DNA of 64,000 nucleotides from Alphaproteobacteria bacterium (GCA_030424865.1 JAUHVR010000005.1:1-64000), one strand, 5' to 3'; shown: positions 6,017 to 15,396, counted from the stretch's first letter. Numbers and translations are program-made. The notes: generated from the sequence alone by a model not told the origin.

Positions 6017-6781
6017 TTACAGTTTCAGGCGTTTTAGCCAGTCCAGTGTTTCATCGGTCTGCCCTTGTGGTTTGTATTCCGCACCGACAGGGGATTTCCA
6101 TCCAAGAGACTCGATCGTCTGGAAGATGTGGGGATAGTTGACCTCTCCGTGGTCAGGCGAGCCGCGGTCGGGGACCGAGGCGAACTGGATGTGGCCGATC
6201 TGGGGCATCAGGGCCTGCAGGCGGTGGGTCAGGTCGCCCTCCATCAGCTGCACGTGGTAGCAGTCGAACATCAGCTTGAGATTGGGGCGCGCGACCTCGG
6301 AAAGGATCCGCGTGGCCTGATCGGTTGTCGACAGAAAGTAGCCCGGCGCGTCGTAGCGGTTGAGCGGCTCGATCAAAATGGTGATGCCCTGCGGTGCGGC
6401 CTGATCACAGGCGTAGCGCAGGTTGGCGACAAAGGTCTGATGCGCGGCAGAACCGCTCGCAAAGCCGGCCATGACGTGGATGTTGGGGGTGCCGATGGCG
6501 CGGGCATAGGCCATCGCCTCGTCGATGGCGGCGCGGGCCTCTGCCTCGCGGCCGGGCAGCGCGCTCAGGCCGTTTTCGCCACCCGCGACGTCGCCGCGGC
6601 GGGTGTTGAGGCCCAGCATGGTCAGGCCGGTCTGGTCCAGCGCCGCCTTCACTTCGGCGGCGGGCACGTCGTAGGGCCAATGGCATTCGACCGCGTCAAA
6701 ACCGGCTGCCTTGGCGGCACGGATCGCCTCAGGCAGTGGGCGGTCGGCCCAGAGAAAGCCAAGGTTGGCAGAGACTTTCAT
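6017..6781 (-). CDS. otnI: 2-oxo-tetronate isomerase (hydroxypyruvate isomerase family)
   Basis: A 254-residue AP-endonuclease-2-type TIM barrel. Motifs of the hydroxypyruvate isomerase/OtnI family: SANLGFLW at the N-terminus, GFDAVECHWPY, ILIEPLNRYD (metal Glu near residue 140), LKLMFDCYHVQ, and a distal GAEYKP Glu. It interconverts 2-oxo- and 3-oxo-tetronate in L-threonate catabolism. The ATG at 6779-6781 overlaps the otnC stop by four bases, so it is the last gene of a fully coupled five-gene operon; the longer start nine bases upstream would deepen the overlap. Hydroxypyruvate isomerase alone cannot be excluded by sequence, but the neighbours decide for OtnI. Confidence 0.85.
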   Translation of the reverse strand: MKVSANLGFLWADRPLPEAIRAAKAAGFDAVECHWPYDVPAAEVKAALDQTGLTMLGLNTRRGDVAGGENGLSALPGREAEARAAIDEAMAYARAIGTPNIHVMAGFASGSAAHQTFVANLRYACDQAAPQGITILIEPLNRYDAPGYFLSTTDQATRILSEVARPNLKLMFDCYHVQLMEGDLTHRLQALMPQIGHIQFASVPDRGSPDHGEVNYPHIFQTIESLGWKSPVGAEYKPQGQTDETLDWLKRLKL

Positions 6782-7428
6782 GCGTCCCACTCCACGTTGA
6801 ATTTGGTGACCAGGGCCTGTACGTCCGCGTCGCTCAGCATGCGGGCGGTCAACCCGCGGGTCAGCATGGCCAGGCGCGCGGTGTCCTCAAGCTCTTCGAT
6901 GGCGTTACAGGCGGCCTCGACGTCCTTGCCCGCCACCACGGGTCCGTGATTGGCCAGCATCACCGCCGAGCGCTTGCCTGCCAGCCCGCGTACCGCCGCG
7001 CCCATGGCCGGATCGCCGGGCAGGAAGAACGGCAAGAGCTTGACCTTGCCCAGCTTCATGATCCCGTACGGCGTGAGAGGCGGCAGGAAATTGTCGGGAT
7101 CCACATCGACCATCATCGACAGCGCCACGGAATGACAGGAATGCAGGTGCACCACCGCGCCCGCCGTGCTGCGGGTGTCGTAAAAGGCGCTGTGCAGCGG
7201 CATTTCCTTGGTCGGCGCGTCGCCCCCGATCAGCTTGCCGCCCGCATCAAACCGGCTGAGCCGCGCGGGGTCGAGCCGCCCAAAGCTGGTACCGGTAGGC
7301 GAGACCAGCAGCCCCCCGTCCGGGGTGCGGGCCGAGATATTGCCGGTCGAGCCACCCGTCAGCCCCCGGTCGAACATCGATTTGGCCAGCAGGCAGATCT
7401 GCTCGCGCAGGCGGGATTCCTCGGTCAT
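6778..7428 (-). CDS. otnC: 3-oxo-tetronate 4-phosphate decarboxylase (class II aldolase family)
   Basis: 216 residues from the ATG at 7426-7428. Class II aldolase/fuculose-phosphate aldolase fold: GSTGNISAR near the N-terminus (phosphate loop), PTGTSFG, HLHSCHS with metal histidines near residue 93, and a late metal His in LANHGPVV. OtnC decarboxylates 3-oxo-tetronate 4-phosphate to DHAP and CO2. Start and stop overlap otnK and otnI by ATGA junctions. Family and neighbour OtnK make the substrate assignment likely; other sugar-phosphate aldolases share the fold. Confidence 0.85.
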   Translation of the reverse strand: MTEESRLREQICLLAKSMFDRGLTGGSTGNISARTPDGGLLVSPTGTSFGRLDPARLSRFDAGGKLIGGDAPTKEMPLHSAFYDTRSTAGAVVHLHSCHSVALSMMVDVDPDNFLPPLTPYGIMKLGKVKLLPFFLPGDPAMGAAVRGLAGKRSAVMLANHGPVVAGKDVEAACNAIEELEDTARLAMLTRGLTARMLSDADVQALVTKFNVEWDA

Positions 7429-8687
7429 AGCGCCTCCTGGGCGTCGGTAAAGAAGGTCTCGGCGCCAAAGTTGCCAGACTTGAGCGTCAGGGCCATCCGA
7501 TGGCCTGCCGAGGTACAATAGGTCCAGGGCACACCCGGGGCGATCTCGGCCCCGATATCAAGCTGCGTCACGCCAAGCGCCTTGGTCACCGCACCCGAGG
7601 TCTCGCCTCCGGCCACAATCACCCGCCGCGCGCCCGCGTCGCGGGCGGCAACCGCGCAGGCCGAGAGCGTGGCCTCGATCATCTCACCCGCCGCGGCGAC
7701 GCCCAAGCGGGCCTGGGCGGTCCTGACGCTGGCGGGATCGGCGGTGGCATAGATCAACGGCGCCCGGTCCAGATCCTGGTCGGCCAGCCAGTTCAGCGCG
7801 GGCTGCGCGCCGGTTTCGGCTACGCTCAGCGGGTCCAGTTGATAGGCCGGGGCGCCGCGCGCAAGATAGTCCGCGACCTGCGCATTGGTCATGGCCGAAC
7901 AGCTTCCCGACAGAACGATGGTCGCGGCCTTGAGCTGCGGTGCCACCGCCTTGGGCGCATCGGCAGCAAGCGTGCCATCGGCCAGGTACAGCCCCGGCAG
8001 CGGCATCGCCACGGCGCTGCCGCCGGTCATCAGCGGCATGTCACGGCAGGCCTGGGCAATGACCTCCAGGTCGGCATTGGCCACGGCGTCGACAATCACA
8101 TGGGCCGTGCCCTCGGCGGCCAGTTCGGCCAGCCTGGCGCGCAGCGCCTCGGCCCCTTGCGCGACCGTCAGGCGATCCGCCAGACCCACGGGGCGCGTCA
8201 CCTGCGGTGCAAGCAGCCGCATCAGGTTGCTGTCGCGCATCGGTGTCAGCGGGTGGTCCTTCATCGGGCTTTCGGCCAGCGGCTGCTGGCCCACAAAGAG
8301 GTTGCCCATGAAGATCGACCGCCCGTTTTCGGGGAAAGCCGGACAATAGATCGTCTGATCGGTGCCCAGATCCGCCATCAGCGCCTCGGCCACAGGGCCG
8401 ATGTTGCCCTGAGGGGTGCTGTCAAAGGTCGAGCAGTATTTCCAGAAGAACCGCTGTGCGCCCGCCGCCTGCAGCCAGCGCAGCGCCGCGCGGGTTTCGG
8501 CCACGGCCTCGGCCACCGGCGCGGTGCGCGACTTCAGCGCGATGACCTCAAAGGCGGCGGTGTCAGCGGGCGGCGCCTCGGGCACGCCGATGCGCAGCGA
8601 GACGCGCACGCCGCTGCGCGCCAGAAGGCCCGCCAGGTCGGTCGCGCCGGTGAAGTCGTCGGCGATGCAGCCCAGAACGGTGGTCAT
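7425..8687 (-). CDS. otnK: 3-oxo-tetronate kinase (four-carbon acid sugar kinase, DUF1537)
   Basis: 420 residues, the usual length of OtnK-type kinases. N-terminal domain starts [15 protein letters not shown], the signature of the DUF1537 substrate-binding domain; a C-terminal nucleotide-binding domain carries VLSGSCS near residue 260 and [10 protein letters not shown] near 360. It phosphorylates 3-oxo-tetronate with ATP. Its ATG overlaps the mgsA stop and its stop overlaps the otnC start, each by four bases. Confidence 0.9.
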   Translation of the reverse strand: MTTVLGCIADDFTGATDLAGLLARSGVRVSLRIGVPEAPPADTAAFEVIALKSRTAPVAEAVAETRAALRWLQAAGAQRFFWKYCSTFDSTPQGNIGPVAEALMADLGTDQTIYCPAFPENGRSIFMGNLFVGQQPLAESPMKDHPLTPMRDSNLMRLLAPQVTRPVGLADRLTVAQGAEALRARLAELAAEGTAHVIVDAVANADLEVIAQACRDMPLMTGGSAVAMPLPGLYLADGTLAADAPKAVAPQLKAATIVLSGSCSAMTNAQVADYLARGAPAYQLDPLSVAETGAQPALNWLADQDLDRAPLIYATADPASVRTAQARLGVAAAGEMIEATLSACAVAARDAGARRVIVAGGETSGAVTKALGVTQLDIGAEIAPGVPWTYCTSAGHRMALTLKSGNFGAETFFTDAQEAL

Positions 8688-9067
8688 GTCGCGTGGTCCT
8701 TTTGCATCAGTGCCGCCAGCACGGCGTCCGCCGAGGCGCGGTTCACTGCCAGCGGCGTGTCATAGAGGATCGCCAGCCGCAGCAGCGACTTGACGTCCAC
8801 GTCATGGGGCACCGCGGTCAGCGGGTCGATGAAGAAGATCAGCGCCTCGAGCCGCCCCTCGGCGATCATCGCGCCCAGCTGTGCGTCCCCGCCCAGGGGC
8901 CCGCTGAGCAGACGTTCGACCGTCAGCCCCGCCTCGGCCAGCCGCCCGCCGGTGGTGCCGGTGGCGCAGATCGACAGACCGCCAAGCGCCGCGGCATTGG
9001 CCTTGGCCCAGTCGACCATCCGGTCTTTCTGGGCGTCGTGTGCCACCAGGGCGATGCGCCGGGTCAT
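8684..9067 (-). CDS. mgsA: Methylglyoxal synthase
   Basis: 127 residues from the ATG at 9065-9067. Strong MgsA match: [13 protein letters not shown], the phosphate-site [19 protein letters not shown] with the catalytic Asp, and [22 protein letters not shown] with the conserved Asp and His. The enzyme converts DHAP to methylglyoxal and phosphate. It is somewhat shorter at both ends than the E. coli enzyme but keeps all the catalytic blocks. Its start overlaps ltnD and its stop overlaps otnK by ATGA junctions, so it is inside the tetronate operon, whose end product is DHAP. This placement is unusual. Confidence 0.92.
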   Translation of the reverse strand: MTRRIALVAHDAQKDRMVDWAKANAAALGGLSICATGTTGGRLAEAGLTVERLLSGPLGGDAQLGAMIAEGRLEALIFFIDPLTAVPHDVDVKSLLRLAILYDTPLAVNRASADAVLAALMQKDHAT

Positions 9068-9966
9068 GCCTTTTCCCCCGGCAGGGTCAACCCGGCGTTG
9101 CGGGCATAAACCTTGGCCACGGCTGCGTCGTCTTCCTGCCCATGCCCCATGCCTGCGGCGGCCACAAACTGCTGCAGGGCGGCGGCGGTGATCGGCGCGC
9201 TGAACTGCGCCGATTTGGCGATGTCGAGCACGATGCCCAGGTCCTTGGGCCAGATGTTGACCGAGCTGTGCGGCGTGTAATCCCCCGCCACGATATGCGG
9301 TGCGCGGTTTTCCAGCATCCAGCTGGTGCCCGCGCATTTGCTGATCACCTCGACGAACTTCTCTGGCGTCACGCCCTGCGTCATTCCAAAGGTCAGCGCC
9401 TCGGCCATTGTTGCGATATGCACCCCCGCCAAAAGCTGGTTCACCGCCTTCATCGCGCTGCCCGCGCCGGCGCTATCGCCCAGCTCAAAGACCGTCTCGG
9501 CCAGGGCATCAAGCGCCGGTCGCGCCGCGGCAAAGGCCCCAGGCGTGCCCGAGGCCATGATCGACAGCTGCCCATTGGCCGCCTTGACCGACCCGCCTGA
9601 GATGGGCGCATCAAGGTAATGTACGCCGTATTCCTGGCACCGCGCGGCCATCGCGCGGGCGAACTCTGGCGGTACGGTCGCACAGGCCAGCACAACCGCC
9701 CCCGCCCGCATCCTGGGCACAACGCCCGTACCGCCAAACAACACCGCCTCGGTCTGCGCTGCGTTCAGCACAACGACCGCAACCGCGTCCAGCGCGCTGG
9801 CCACAGCCCCCAGTTCCCCGTCCTGCCCCCCGGCCGCGCGAAACCGCGCAACCTGATCCGCGTTCAGATCAAACCCCCAGACCCTGTGTCCGGCGCGCAC
9901 CAAAGACGTCGCCATACCGTAACCCATCGATCCCAAGCCAATTACGGCGGTCTGGTACGTGCTCAT
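9064..9966 (-). CDS. ltnD: L-threonate dehydrogenase (beta-hydroxyacid dehydrogenase family)
   Basis: 300 residues. N-terminal Rossmann fold with [12 protein letters not shown] (GxGxxG), substrate loop DAPISGG near residue 120, and the catalytic Lys region [11 protein letters not shown] near 170. The family oxidises 3-hydroxyacids with NAD; with OtnI, OtnK and OtnC downstream the best assignment is LtnD, which makes 2-oxo-tetronate from L-threonate. First gene of the operon; Shine-Dalgarno AGGAGG before the ATG at 9964-9966. An extended inverted repeat lies about 40-90 bp upstream. Confidence 0.85.
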   Translation of the reverse strand: MSTYQTAVIGLGSMGYGMATSLVRAGHRVWGFDLNADQVARFRAAGGQDGELGAVASALDAVAVVVLNAAQTEAVLFGGTGVVPRMRAGAVVLACATVPPEFARAMAARCQEYGVHYLDAPISGGSVKAANGQLSIMASGTPGAFAAARPALDALAETVFELGDSAGAGSAMKAVNQLLAGVHIATMAEALTFGMTQGVTPEKFVEVISKCAGTSWMLENRAPHIVAGDYTPHSSVNIWPKDLGIVLDIAKSAQFSAPITAAALQQFVAAAGMGHGQEDDAAVAKVYARNAGLTLPGEKA

Positions 9967-10006
9967 CCGTGAGCCTCCTGCTTGTTCCGACGCGGAAACC
10001 GGGTCG

Positions 10007-10056
10007 CGTCACATCCTTTGCTGCGGACACGATACACGCTGTCCGACGATGTGACG
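10007..10056. promoter_or_regulatory. Nested inverted repeat upstream of the ltnD operon
   Basis: Outer arms CGTCACATC (10007-10015) and GATGTGACG (10048-10056) are perfectly complementary; inside them CGGACA and TGTCCG form a second 6-bp pair. It lies in the 269-bp gap between the b561 gene and ltnD, 41 bases before the ltnD start, so it is a candidate operator or leader hairpin. No regulator gene is adjacent. Nothing else recognisable is in the gap. Confidence 0.45.
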
Positions 10057-10235
10057 AAGATAGTTTGATCCTCTTGCGCTTTCTAACCCGCGCCCCCGTC
10101 CACATCCGAAGTGATGCCATAGGGTGGTTCGGTGAACCATACCAAGCCGTCCGAGCGCTTGGCCGATGCGGTGGGTCTGGCGGGCGTTGCGGACGGGCGA
10201 CGGGTTTGGGCCCGCCGCCGGTGACCGATGCCAAC

Positions 10236-11006
10236 TCAGGACAGTTTCGATGGTCTGGATGTGGTATCCGACCTGTCCCGTTGGGGCTGGTCGGGACCGT
10301 CTACAATTTCGTTTCGCGCATTCCGCTTCACGATGCCAAAACCGATCGGGTCCAACTTGTTGCCGGGCAACCCCTCGTCCGGGCCCCAGATCGCCTGATA
10401 GGTATCTATGCTCATCTGCCTGCGCTGACACAGATGGGCCACCACCCCAAGACCCGTCCACCAGCCTGCCAATGCGACCCACATCCAAAGCGGCCCATTT
10501 GCGTACCAAAGCCCGGATATCAGCGCGGCCAGGGCCAATATCTGGGCAATGTAACCCAGTGACTTGTGCACGAACTCGAAAATGATCCGGCGGGGTGTCA
10601 TGTCAAAGTGATCGCCCGCCATGGTCGGCTCGGTCGGGCCGCCCTTGGTGCCGCGCAAGAGGCCACTCGCCACCTGCACACAGACCAGAACAACGACAAG
10701 CCACCCCAGAATGCGGTGCAGATGCGCGTCCAGACCCCGCCCCTGCGTCAGGATCAGGGCCAGGGCGAACAGGGTCAGGCACGCGGCGCTGTATTGGAAC
10801 AGACGATGCAACGCCCACCAAAGACGATTGTCCAACTGCTCTGGCCAACGCTGGCCGGGCCAGATCTTGAAGTACCTCGCCGACAGGATGCCAAGGGGAA
10901 CAAGTATCCCCCAAGCCAGCACCATCAGGCGTGCGTGCCATGACAGCATCGTACCAATCTCATGCGGACGAGACGGGTCGATCGGACTGAGCAGCAATTC
11001 AAGCAT
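10236..11006 (-). CDS. Cytochrome b561-like membrane protein
   Basis: 256 residues with four to six hydrophobic segments (about residues 24-44, 70-88, 99-116, 146-166, 170-190) and conserved membrane histidines in SWHARLM, LHRLFQY, HLHRILGW and FVHKSLGY, the paired-His pattern of eukaryotic-type cytochrome b561 domains. These bind two hemes and move electrons across a membrane. A polar 50-residue tail follows. Last gene of the ABC transporter operon, only four bases after the permease stop, which is unexpected for a heme protein. No DOMON domain is fused. Confidence 0.7.
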   Translation of the reverse strand: MLELLLSPIDPSRPHEIGTMLSWHARLMVLAWGILVPLGILSARYFKIWPGQRWPEQLDNRLWWALHRLFQYSAACLTLFALALILTQGRGLDAHLHRILGWLVVVLVCVQVASGLLRGTKGGPTEPTMAGDHFDMTPRRIIFEFVHKSLGYIAQILALAALISGLWYANGPLWMWVALAGWWTGLGVVAHLCQRRQMSIDTYQAIWGPDEGLPGNKLDPIGFGIVKRNARNEIVDGPDQPQRDRSDTTSRPSKLS

Positions 11007-11010
11007 CCGC

Positions 11011-11883
11011 TTATCCCTTGACCGCTCCGGCGGTCATGCCCGTGATGATCTGGCGGGACGCGACAAAAGTGAAGAGGATTGGCGGAACGGCCAGCAACAT
11101 GCCTGTTGCCATCACCACGCCCCAGTCCAGGTTGAACTCGGTGATCGAGTTCACGATGGTGACGGGAACGGTGCGACTGTCGCGGTCAGCAAGCGCATTC
11201 CCGATCAGGAACTCGTTCCAGGCGATGCGGAAGGTAAAGATCGAGGCTGCCGCGAGGCCCGGTTTGATCAGCGGCAGAACGACAAGGAAAAAGACCTGAA
11301 AGGGCCCCGCCCCGTCCATCCGGGCCGCCTCTTCAAGCTGGATGGGCACCTGCGAGATGAAACTTTGCAGGATCCAGATCACAAAGGGCAGGTTCAGGGC
11401 GACATAGGCAAGGACCAGACCGGCAAGGGTCCCGTCGATGCCGAACTGGAAGCTCCAGATCCCGAACACCGGGACCAGCAGCACGGCCGGGGGCACCATG
11501 CGCATCAGCAGCGTCGTCATCGAGACCGTATCGCGCCCCATGAAGCGAAACCGAACGAGGGCATAGGCCGCCATGCATCCGATTGTCAGGGTCAGGAACG
11601 TCGAGACCGTCGCGACGATCAGCGAATTGATCAGGGCCCGTCCAAAGGTCTTGTCGCAGTAGTCGATATGAGCGGCTTCATACCAAAGAAAGTCGCACAA
11701 GGCGGTTTCATAATTGCGGATCGTCGGCATGAAGAACAGGCTCGAGCTGTCCGACATGATGTCCACGTTCAAGCGCAGCGAGGTGGTGAACATCAGCATG
11801 ATCGGACCCACCGACATGACGATCAGGGCGACCAGAAGAGCATAGAATGCAGGGGATTGGCGTTTGGGCTGAAGTGTCGACAT
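11011..11883 (-). CDS. Carbohydrate ABC transporter permease (MalG/UgpE type)
   Basis: 290 residues with six predicted membrane helices. The cytoplasmic EAA loop reads EEAARMDGAGPFQVFFLVVL near residue 190, the contact site for the ATPase. Three bases after the partner permease, forming the heterodimeric channel. The product ends MTAGAVKG, typical for MalG-type permeases. Confidence 0.9.
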   Translation of the reverse strand: MSTLQPKRQSPAFYALLVALIVMSVGPIMLMFTTSLRLNVDIMSDSSSLFFMPTIRNYETALCDFLWYEAAHIDYCDKTFGRALINSLIVATVSTFLTLTIGCMAAYALVRFRFMGRDTVSMTTLLMRMVPPAVLLVPVFGIWSFQFGIDGTLAGLVLAYVALNLPFVIWILQSFISQVPIQLEEAARMDGAGPFQVFFLVVLPLIKPGLAAASIFTFRIAWNEFLIGNALADRDSRTVPVTIVNSITEFNLDWGVVMATGMLLAVPPILFTFVASRQIITGMTAGAVKG

Positions 11884-11886
11884 CGA

Positions 11887-12801
11887 TCAGGCCTCTTCGG
11901 ACGCGGCGCGCTGTGCTGCGGTCCGGCGTTCTTGGATTTTCGTGTAGGTGAACATTGCCATCGTGATCAGCATGAGCAGGATCAGCAGGTAGTTCGACAT
12001 GGCCGCGGCCACGCCCAGTTCCCGGAATTCGGATGCGGTTCGCGAGATCCGCAGCGACATGATCTCGGTCGACAGTCCGGGACCGCCGTTGGTCAGCACA
12101 AGGATCACTTCGAGGACCTTGAAGCTGTCGATCAGGCGCAGCAGCGCCGTCACGATCAAGACGGGCATCATCAAGGGAAGCTTGATGAAGAGCGTGATCT
12201 GCCATCCGGTCGCGCCATCGATCCGGGCCGCTTCCAGTGCAGACCGCGGCATCGACTGCAAGGCGGCCAGCGACAGGATGAAGATAAAGGGTGTCCACTG
12301 CCAGACATCTGCAATGACCACGCTGGCAAATGCCCAGCTGCCGTCGGAAAGCCAGGGGATCGGCTCGAACCCCAGGGACTTTAGCGTGCGGTTAAAGATG
12401 CCAACTGTCGGGTGATACATGTACCGCCACATCAGGCCGACCACGATCGGGGCGATCATCATGGGCAGGATGAACAGGGTGCGCAGGACGGCCATGCCGC
12501 GCAACTCGCGATCCAGCAGCAGCGCAAGCCCGACCCCAAGGATCATTTCGATGACCACGACAACGGCGGTAAAGCTCAGGGTGACGCCAAGACTTTCAAG
12601 AAAGGCCGCATCAGACCAGAGATTGACGTAGTTGCGCAGGCCAACCCACTCGGCCTCTCCGATGGTCTGGCTTGGGTTCCAGTCAAGGAAGCTGGCATAG
12701 ACCATGTAGCCAATGGGGTACATCAGGGCCACGGCCAGGATAAGCGCGGCAGGCGCCAGAAACAGGTAAGGCGTGAACCGATTGGCTCTTGCGGTCGTCA
12801 T
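11887..12801 (-). CDS. Carbohydrate ABC transporter permease (MalF/UgpA type)
   Basis: 304 residues with six membrane helices and the EAA loop LEAARIDGATGWQITLFIKL near residue 188. The first helix (YLFLAPAALILAVALMYP) is preceded by a short basic N-terminus as in UgpA-type permeases. It sits between the binding protein gene and the MalG-type partner. The substrate is not readable from the sequence; the UgpA/MalF class includes transporters for sugars, polyols and glycerol phosphates. Confidence 0.9.
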   Translation of the reverse strand: MTTARANRFTPYLFLAPAALILAVALMYPIGYMVYASFLDWNPSQTIGEAEWVGLRNYVNLWSDAAFLESLGVTLSFTAVVVVIEMILGVGLALLLDRELRGMAVLRTLFILPMMIAPIVVGLMWRYMYHPTVGIFNRTLKSLGFEPIPWLSDGSWAFASVVIADVWQWTPFIFILSLAALQSMPRSALEAARIDGATGWQITLFIKLPLMMPVLIVTALLRLIDSFKVLEVILVLTNGGPGLSTEIMSLRISRTASEFRELGVAAAMSNYLLILLMLITMAMFTYTKIQERRTAAQRAASEEA

Positions 12802-12832
12802 AGCAGCCTCTTGGGGGAAATCTGGTTTGGGT

Positions 12833-12856
12833 CGGGGGGCGACGCGGCGCCCCCCG
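12833..12856 (-). terminator. Strong intercistronic hairpin after the binding-protein gene
   Basis: Perfect 9-bp stem CGGGGGGCG / CGCCCCCCG with a six-base loop, in the 68-bp gap between the binding-protein gene and the first permease. There is no T-run, so it more likely protects the upstream mRNA 3' end or limits read-through than fully terminates, allowing more binding protein than permease. Confidence 0.55.
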
Positions 12857-12869
12857 GAGGGAGGAAGGC

Positions 12870-14186
12870 TTATTGCCAGACGTAGTAGCCGGCGTCTTCC
12901 ATGATGGCCTTGGCGCGGGCGGCGACGCCGTCCAGGGCCTCTTGCGGGTCCAGACCCTCGGTCAGAACCTTGGACATGGTGGTGCCGATATCGGCGTTGA
13001 TCTTGCCCCAGGTCGGGATAATGGGACGCCAGTCCGGGTCAGCGTATTTCAGCGCTTCGCCAAAGGTCGCGGAATACGGGTACTTTTCGTTCAGGGCCGC
13101 ATTCTGGTAGGTCGAGAACCGCGACGGGTTGCCGCCTGCCATCGCCACAAGCAGATCACCTTCTTTCGACGTCAGCCACTGCAGCAACAGGAACGCAGCT
13201 TCCTTGTTCTGCGCATTCTTCGGAATGCCGATGCCAAATCCGCCGGTTTGGCTGCCCCGACGAACGCCTTCGGGATGCATGGCATAGCCGACCTTGCCGG
13301 CAACCCGGCTTCTGGAGGGATCTTCGAAACCCGAGGCAAAGGCAATCGAGTCCATGAACATCGCGGCATTGCCCTGCATGAAAGAGGCAGCAGCTTCCGC
13401 CGGACCAAAGGTGGTGCCGCCCTCGGGACCACAGTCGACGATGGTCTTCAGCGCGTTGGCGGCCGCAACACCGGCCTCGTTGTTGATGATCGGCTCCCAC
13501 GCGTCGTCAAAGACGCGTCCGCCCAGCGGCGCAAGGTGAAGCAGGAAAGCATGGCTGGCCTGATGGCCCGACGCCGCGCGTGACGCCATGCCGCCCATTC
13601 CGTCTTCAAGCTGAGGGATCTGGCAGGTCACGTCCAGCAGGTCGTCATAGGTCTGAGGCACGTCGATGCCGTGCTTTTCAAAGATGTCCTTGCGATAGGC
13701 CAGGACAGAGGTTTCCGACCCATAGGGAATGCCAAACAGGGACCCGGTCTTGCCGGGCAGATATCCCTTGAAGCCACCGGCAACGCCGATGTTCTGCACG
13801 TAGCCGTCGATCAGATCCTCGGCATCATAGGCCGGATCCGCCAGCGCCGGGTTCATGAAATACCTGGCGAGGTTTTCAAGCTGGTCCGCAAAGACGTAAT
13901 CGGCCTTTGAAAAGACAACGTACGAGATCAGATCGTAGTCGCCCTTGGACTTGGTCAGTTCCAGAGTCTGACGCTCGCGCATTTTCAGGTATTGCAGTTG
14001 GTCGACTTCGACCTCGATGCCCGTCTGCTTGGTGAATTCAGGCAGGATCTTCATCATCGCATTGTAGTGCGGGTGCGACGGGACGTTGATCACCAGCGTC
14101 GTTCCTTCGTAAGGCGCATAGGGATTGGCCAGGGCAGCCGTCGCAGATAGCGCTAACATCGCCAGGGTTGATGTGACTGTCTTCAT
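12870..14186 (-). CDS. Sugar ABC transporter substrate-binding protein
   Basis: 438 residues with a Sec signal peptide (MKTVTSTLAMLALSATAALA, cleavage after ALA). MalE/UgpB-type family 1 binding protein: FTKQTGIEVEV, YDLISYV, GIPYGSETSVLAYRKDIFEKHGI, and a C-terminal lobe with GGFGIGIPKNAQNKEAA. Periplasmic. First structural component after the ATPase gene in the leftward operon ATPase, binding protein, two permeases, b561-like protein. Good Shine-Dalgarno (GAGGA) before the ATG. The ligand is unknown. Confidence 0.9.
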   Translation of the reverse strand: MKTVTSTLAMLALSATAALANPYAPYEGTTLVINVPSHPHYNAMMKILPEFTKQTGIEVEVDQLQYLKMRERQTLELTKSKGDYDLISYVVFSKADYVFADQLENLARYFMNPALADPAYDAEDLIDGYVQNIGVAGGFKGYLPGKTGSLFGIPYGSETSVLAYRKDIFEKHGIDVPQTYDDLLDVTCQIPQLEDGMGGMASRAASGHQASHAFLLHLAPLGGRVFDDAWEPIINNEAGVAAANALKTIVDCGPEGGTTFGPAEAAASFMQGNAAMFMDSIAFASGFEDPSRSRVAGKVGYAMHPEGVRRGSQTGGFGIGIPKNAQNKEAAFLLLQWLTSKEGDLLVAMAGGNPSRFSTYQNAALNEKYPYSATFGEALKYADPDWRPIIPTWGKINADIGTTMSKVLTEGLDPQEALDGVAARAKAIMEDAGYYVWQ

Positions 14187-14213
14187 TTCGTTCCTCCTCA
14201 GTTGAAAGTAAGA

Positions 14214-15299
14214 TCAGATGCGCTGTTCGGTCTTTGGATCGAACAGCATCAGTTCCGACAGGTTGACGCCGTAGCTCAGGGTCGACCCAGTCTGGATGCG
14301 GTCAGAGCTTTCCAGCTCGACAAGGATCTCCTGATCGCCGCAGTGGGTGACCAGCACGGATTGCGATCCCAGGTACTCGGACACCTTGGTGGTCAGCTCA
14401 AGCTGAGCGCCTGTGGGTTCCAGCCCGATGGACGACGGTCGGATGCCGACCACGACATCGCGCAATCCGTCGGAGCGATCCCGGACCCGGGCGGCAAGTT
14501 CGGGAGCCAAAGGCAAATCGAACCCCGTGCCCTGCACCCGAAGCGCGCCATCCGCTTCTGTCAGATGACCCGCGATGAAATTGGTGGTTGGACTTCCCAG
14601 AAAGCCGGCGACGAACATGTTGACCGGGCGCTTGAACAGTTCTTCGGGCGATCCCTGTTGCTGAACGACGCCGTCCTTCATCACGACGATCCGTTCGCCC
14701 AGGGTCATGGCCTCGACCTGATCATGCGTCACGTAGACCATGTTCTTGTCCAGCGCTTCGCGCATCTCGGCCAGCTCGGTCCGCATCTTGGCGCGCAGTT
14801 TGGCGTCCAGATTGGACAGGGGCTCGTCGAACAGAAAGGTGCTGGCATCCCGCGTCAAAGCCCGCCCCATGGCCACGCGCTGACGTTGCCCGCCCGACAG
14901 CTCGGCGGGCTTGCGATCCAACAGATGGCGAATGTTCAGGGTCTCGGCGACCTCGTTGACCTTGGCCGTGATTTCACTTTTCGGGCGTTTTCCCAGCCGC
15001 AGCGCAAACGACATGTTCTGCGCGATGTTCATGTGCGGGTAAAGCGCGTAGTCTTGGAAAACCATCGCGATGTCGCGTTGCTTGGGCTCAAGTTTGCTGA
15101 TGGGGCGATCGTCGAAATAGATCTCGCCGCCCGAAACCGTTTCCAAACCGGCCAGAATGCGCAAAGTCGTGGATTTGCCGCATCCGGACGGCCCGACAAG
15201 GACGGTAAACTCGCCAGTCTCAAAGGTGAGATCCAATGGCGGCAACACGTTCACCGAGCCAAAGCTTTTCTCAACTTTGTCAAAAACAATTCTTGGCAC
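14214..15299 (-). CDS. ABC transporter ATP-binding protein (MalK/UgpC type)
   Basis: 361 residues from a GTG at 15297-15299 preceded by a GAGGGGG Shine-Dalgarno; the frame upstream of it is the regulatory region. Walker A GPSGCGKST, Q-loop FQDYALYPHM, signature LSGGQRQRVAMG, Walker B TFLFDEPLSNLD, H-loop VTHDQVEA. The C-terminal 120 residues form the OB-type regulatory domain seen in MalK/UgpC. First gene of the operon and divergent from the LacI-family regulator at 15413, with a GTTACCGGTAAC operator in between. Confidence 0.92.
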   Translation of the reverse strand: MPRIVFDKVEKSFGSVNVLPPLDLTFETGEFTVLVGPSGCGKSTTLRILAGLETVSGGEIYFDDRPISKLEPKQRDIAMVFQDYALYPHMNIAQNMSFALRLGKRPKSEITAKVNEVAETLNIRHLLDRKPAELSGGQRQRVAMGRALTRDASTFLFDEPLSNLDAKLRAKMRTELAEMREALDKNMVYVTHDQVEAMTLGERIVVMKDGVVQQQGSPEELFKRPVNMFVAGFLGSPTTNFIAGHLTEADGALRVQGTGFDLPLAPELAARVRDRSDGLRDVVVGIRPSSIGLEPTGAQLELTTKVSEYLGSQSVLVTHCGDQEILVELESSDRIQTGSTLSYGVNLSELMLFDPKTEQRI

Positions 15300-15396
15300 A
15301 ACGCCCCCTCTCTTGCGCTGAATTTGCGACGGTAGTCTTGCCGTCACTATAGCTGCGGGGGCATTGCATAGGGACCCGGCTTGATGGTAAAACAAC

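Noticed and set aside
10621-12384. Very long antisense open frame opposite the ABC permease genes
   Set aside because: High-GC shadow of the permease genes; His/Gln/Arg-rich translation and no start signal.
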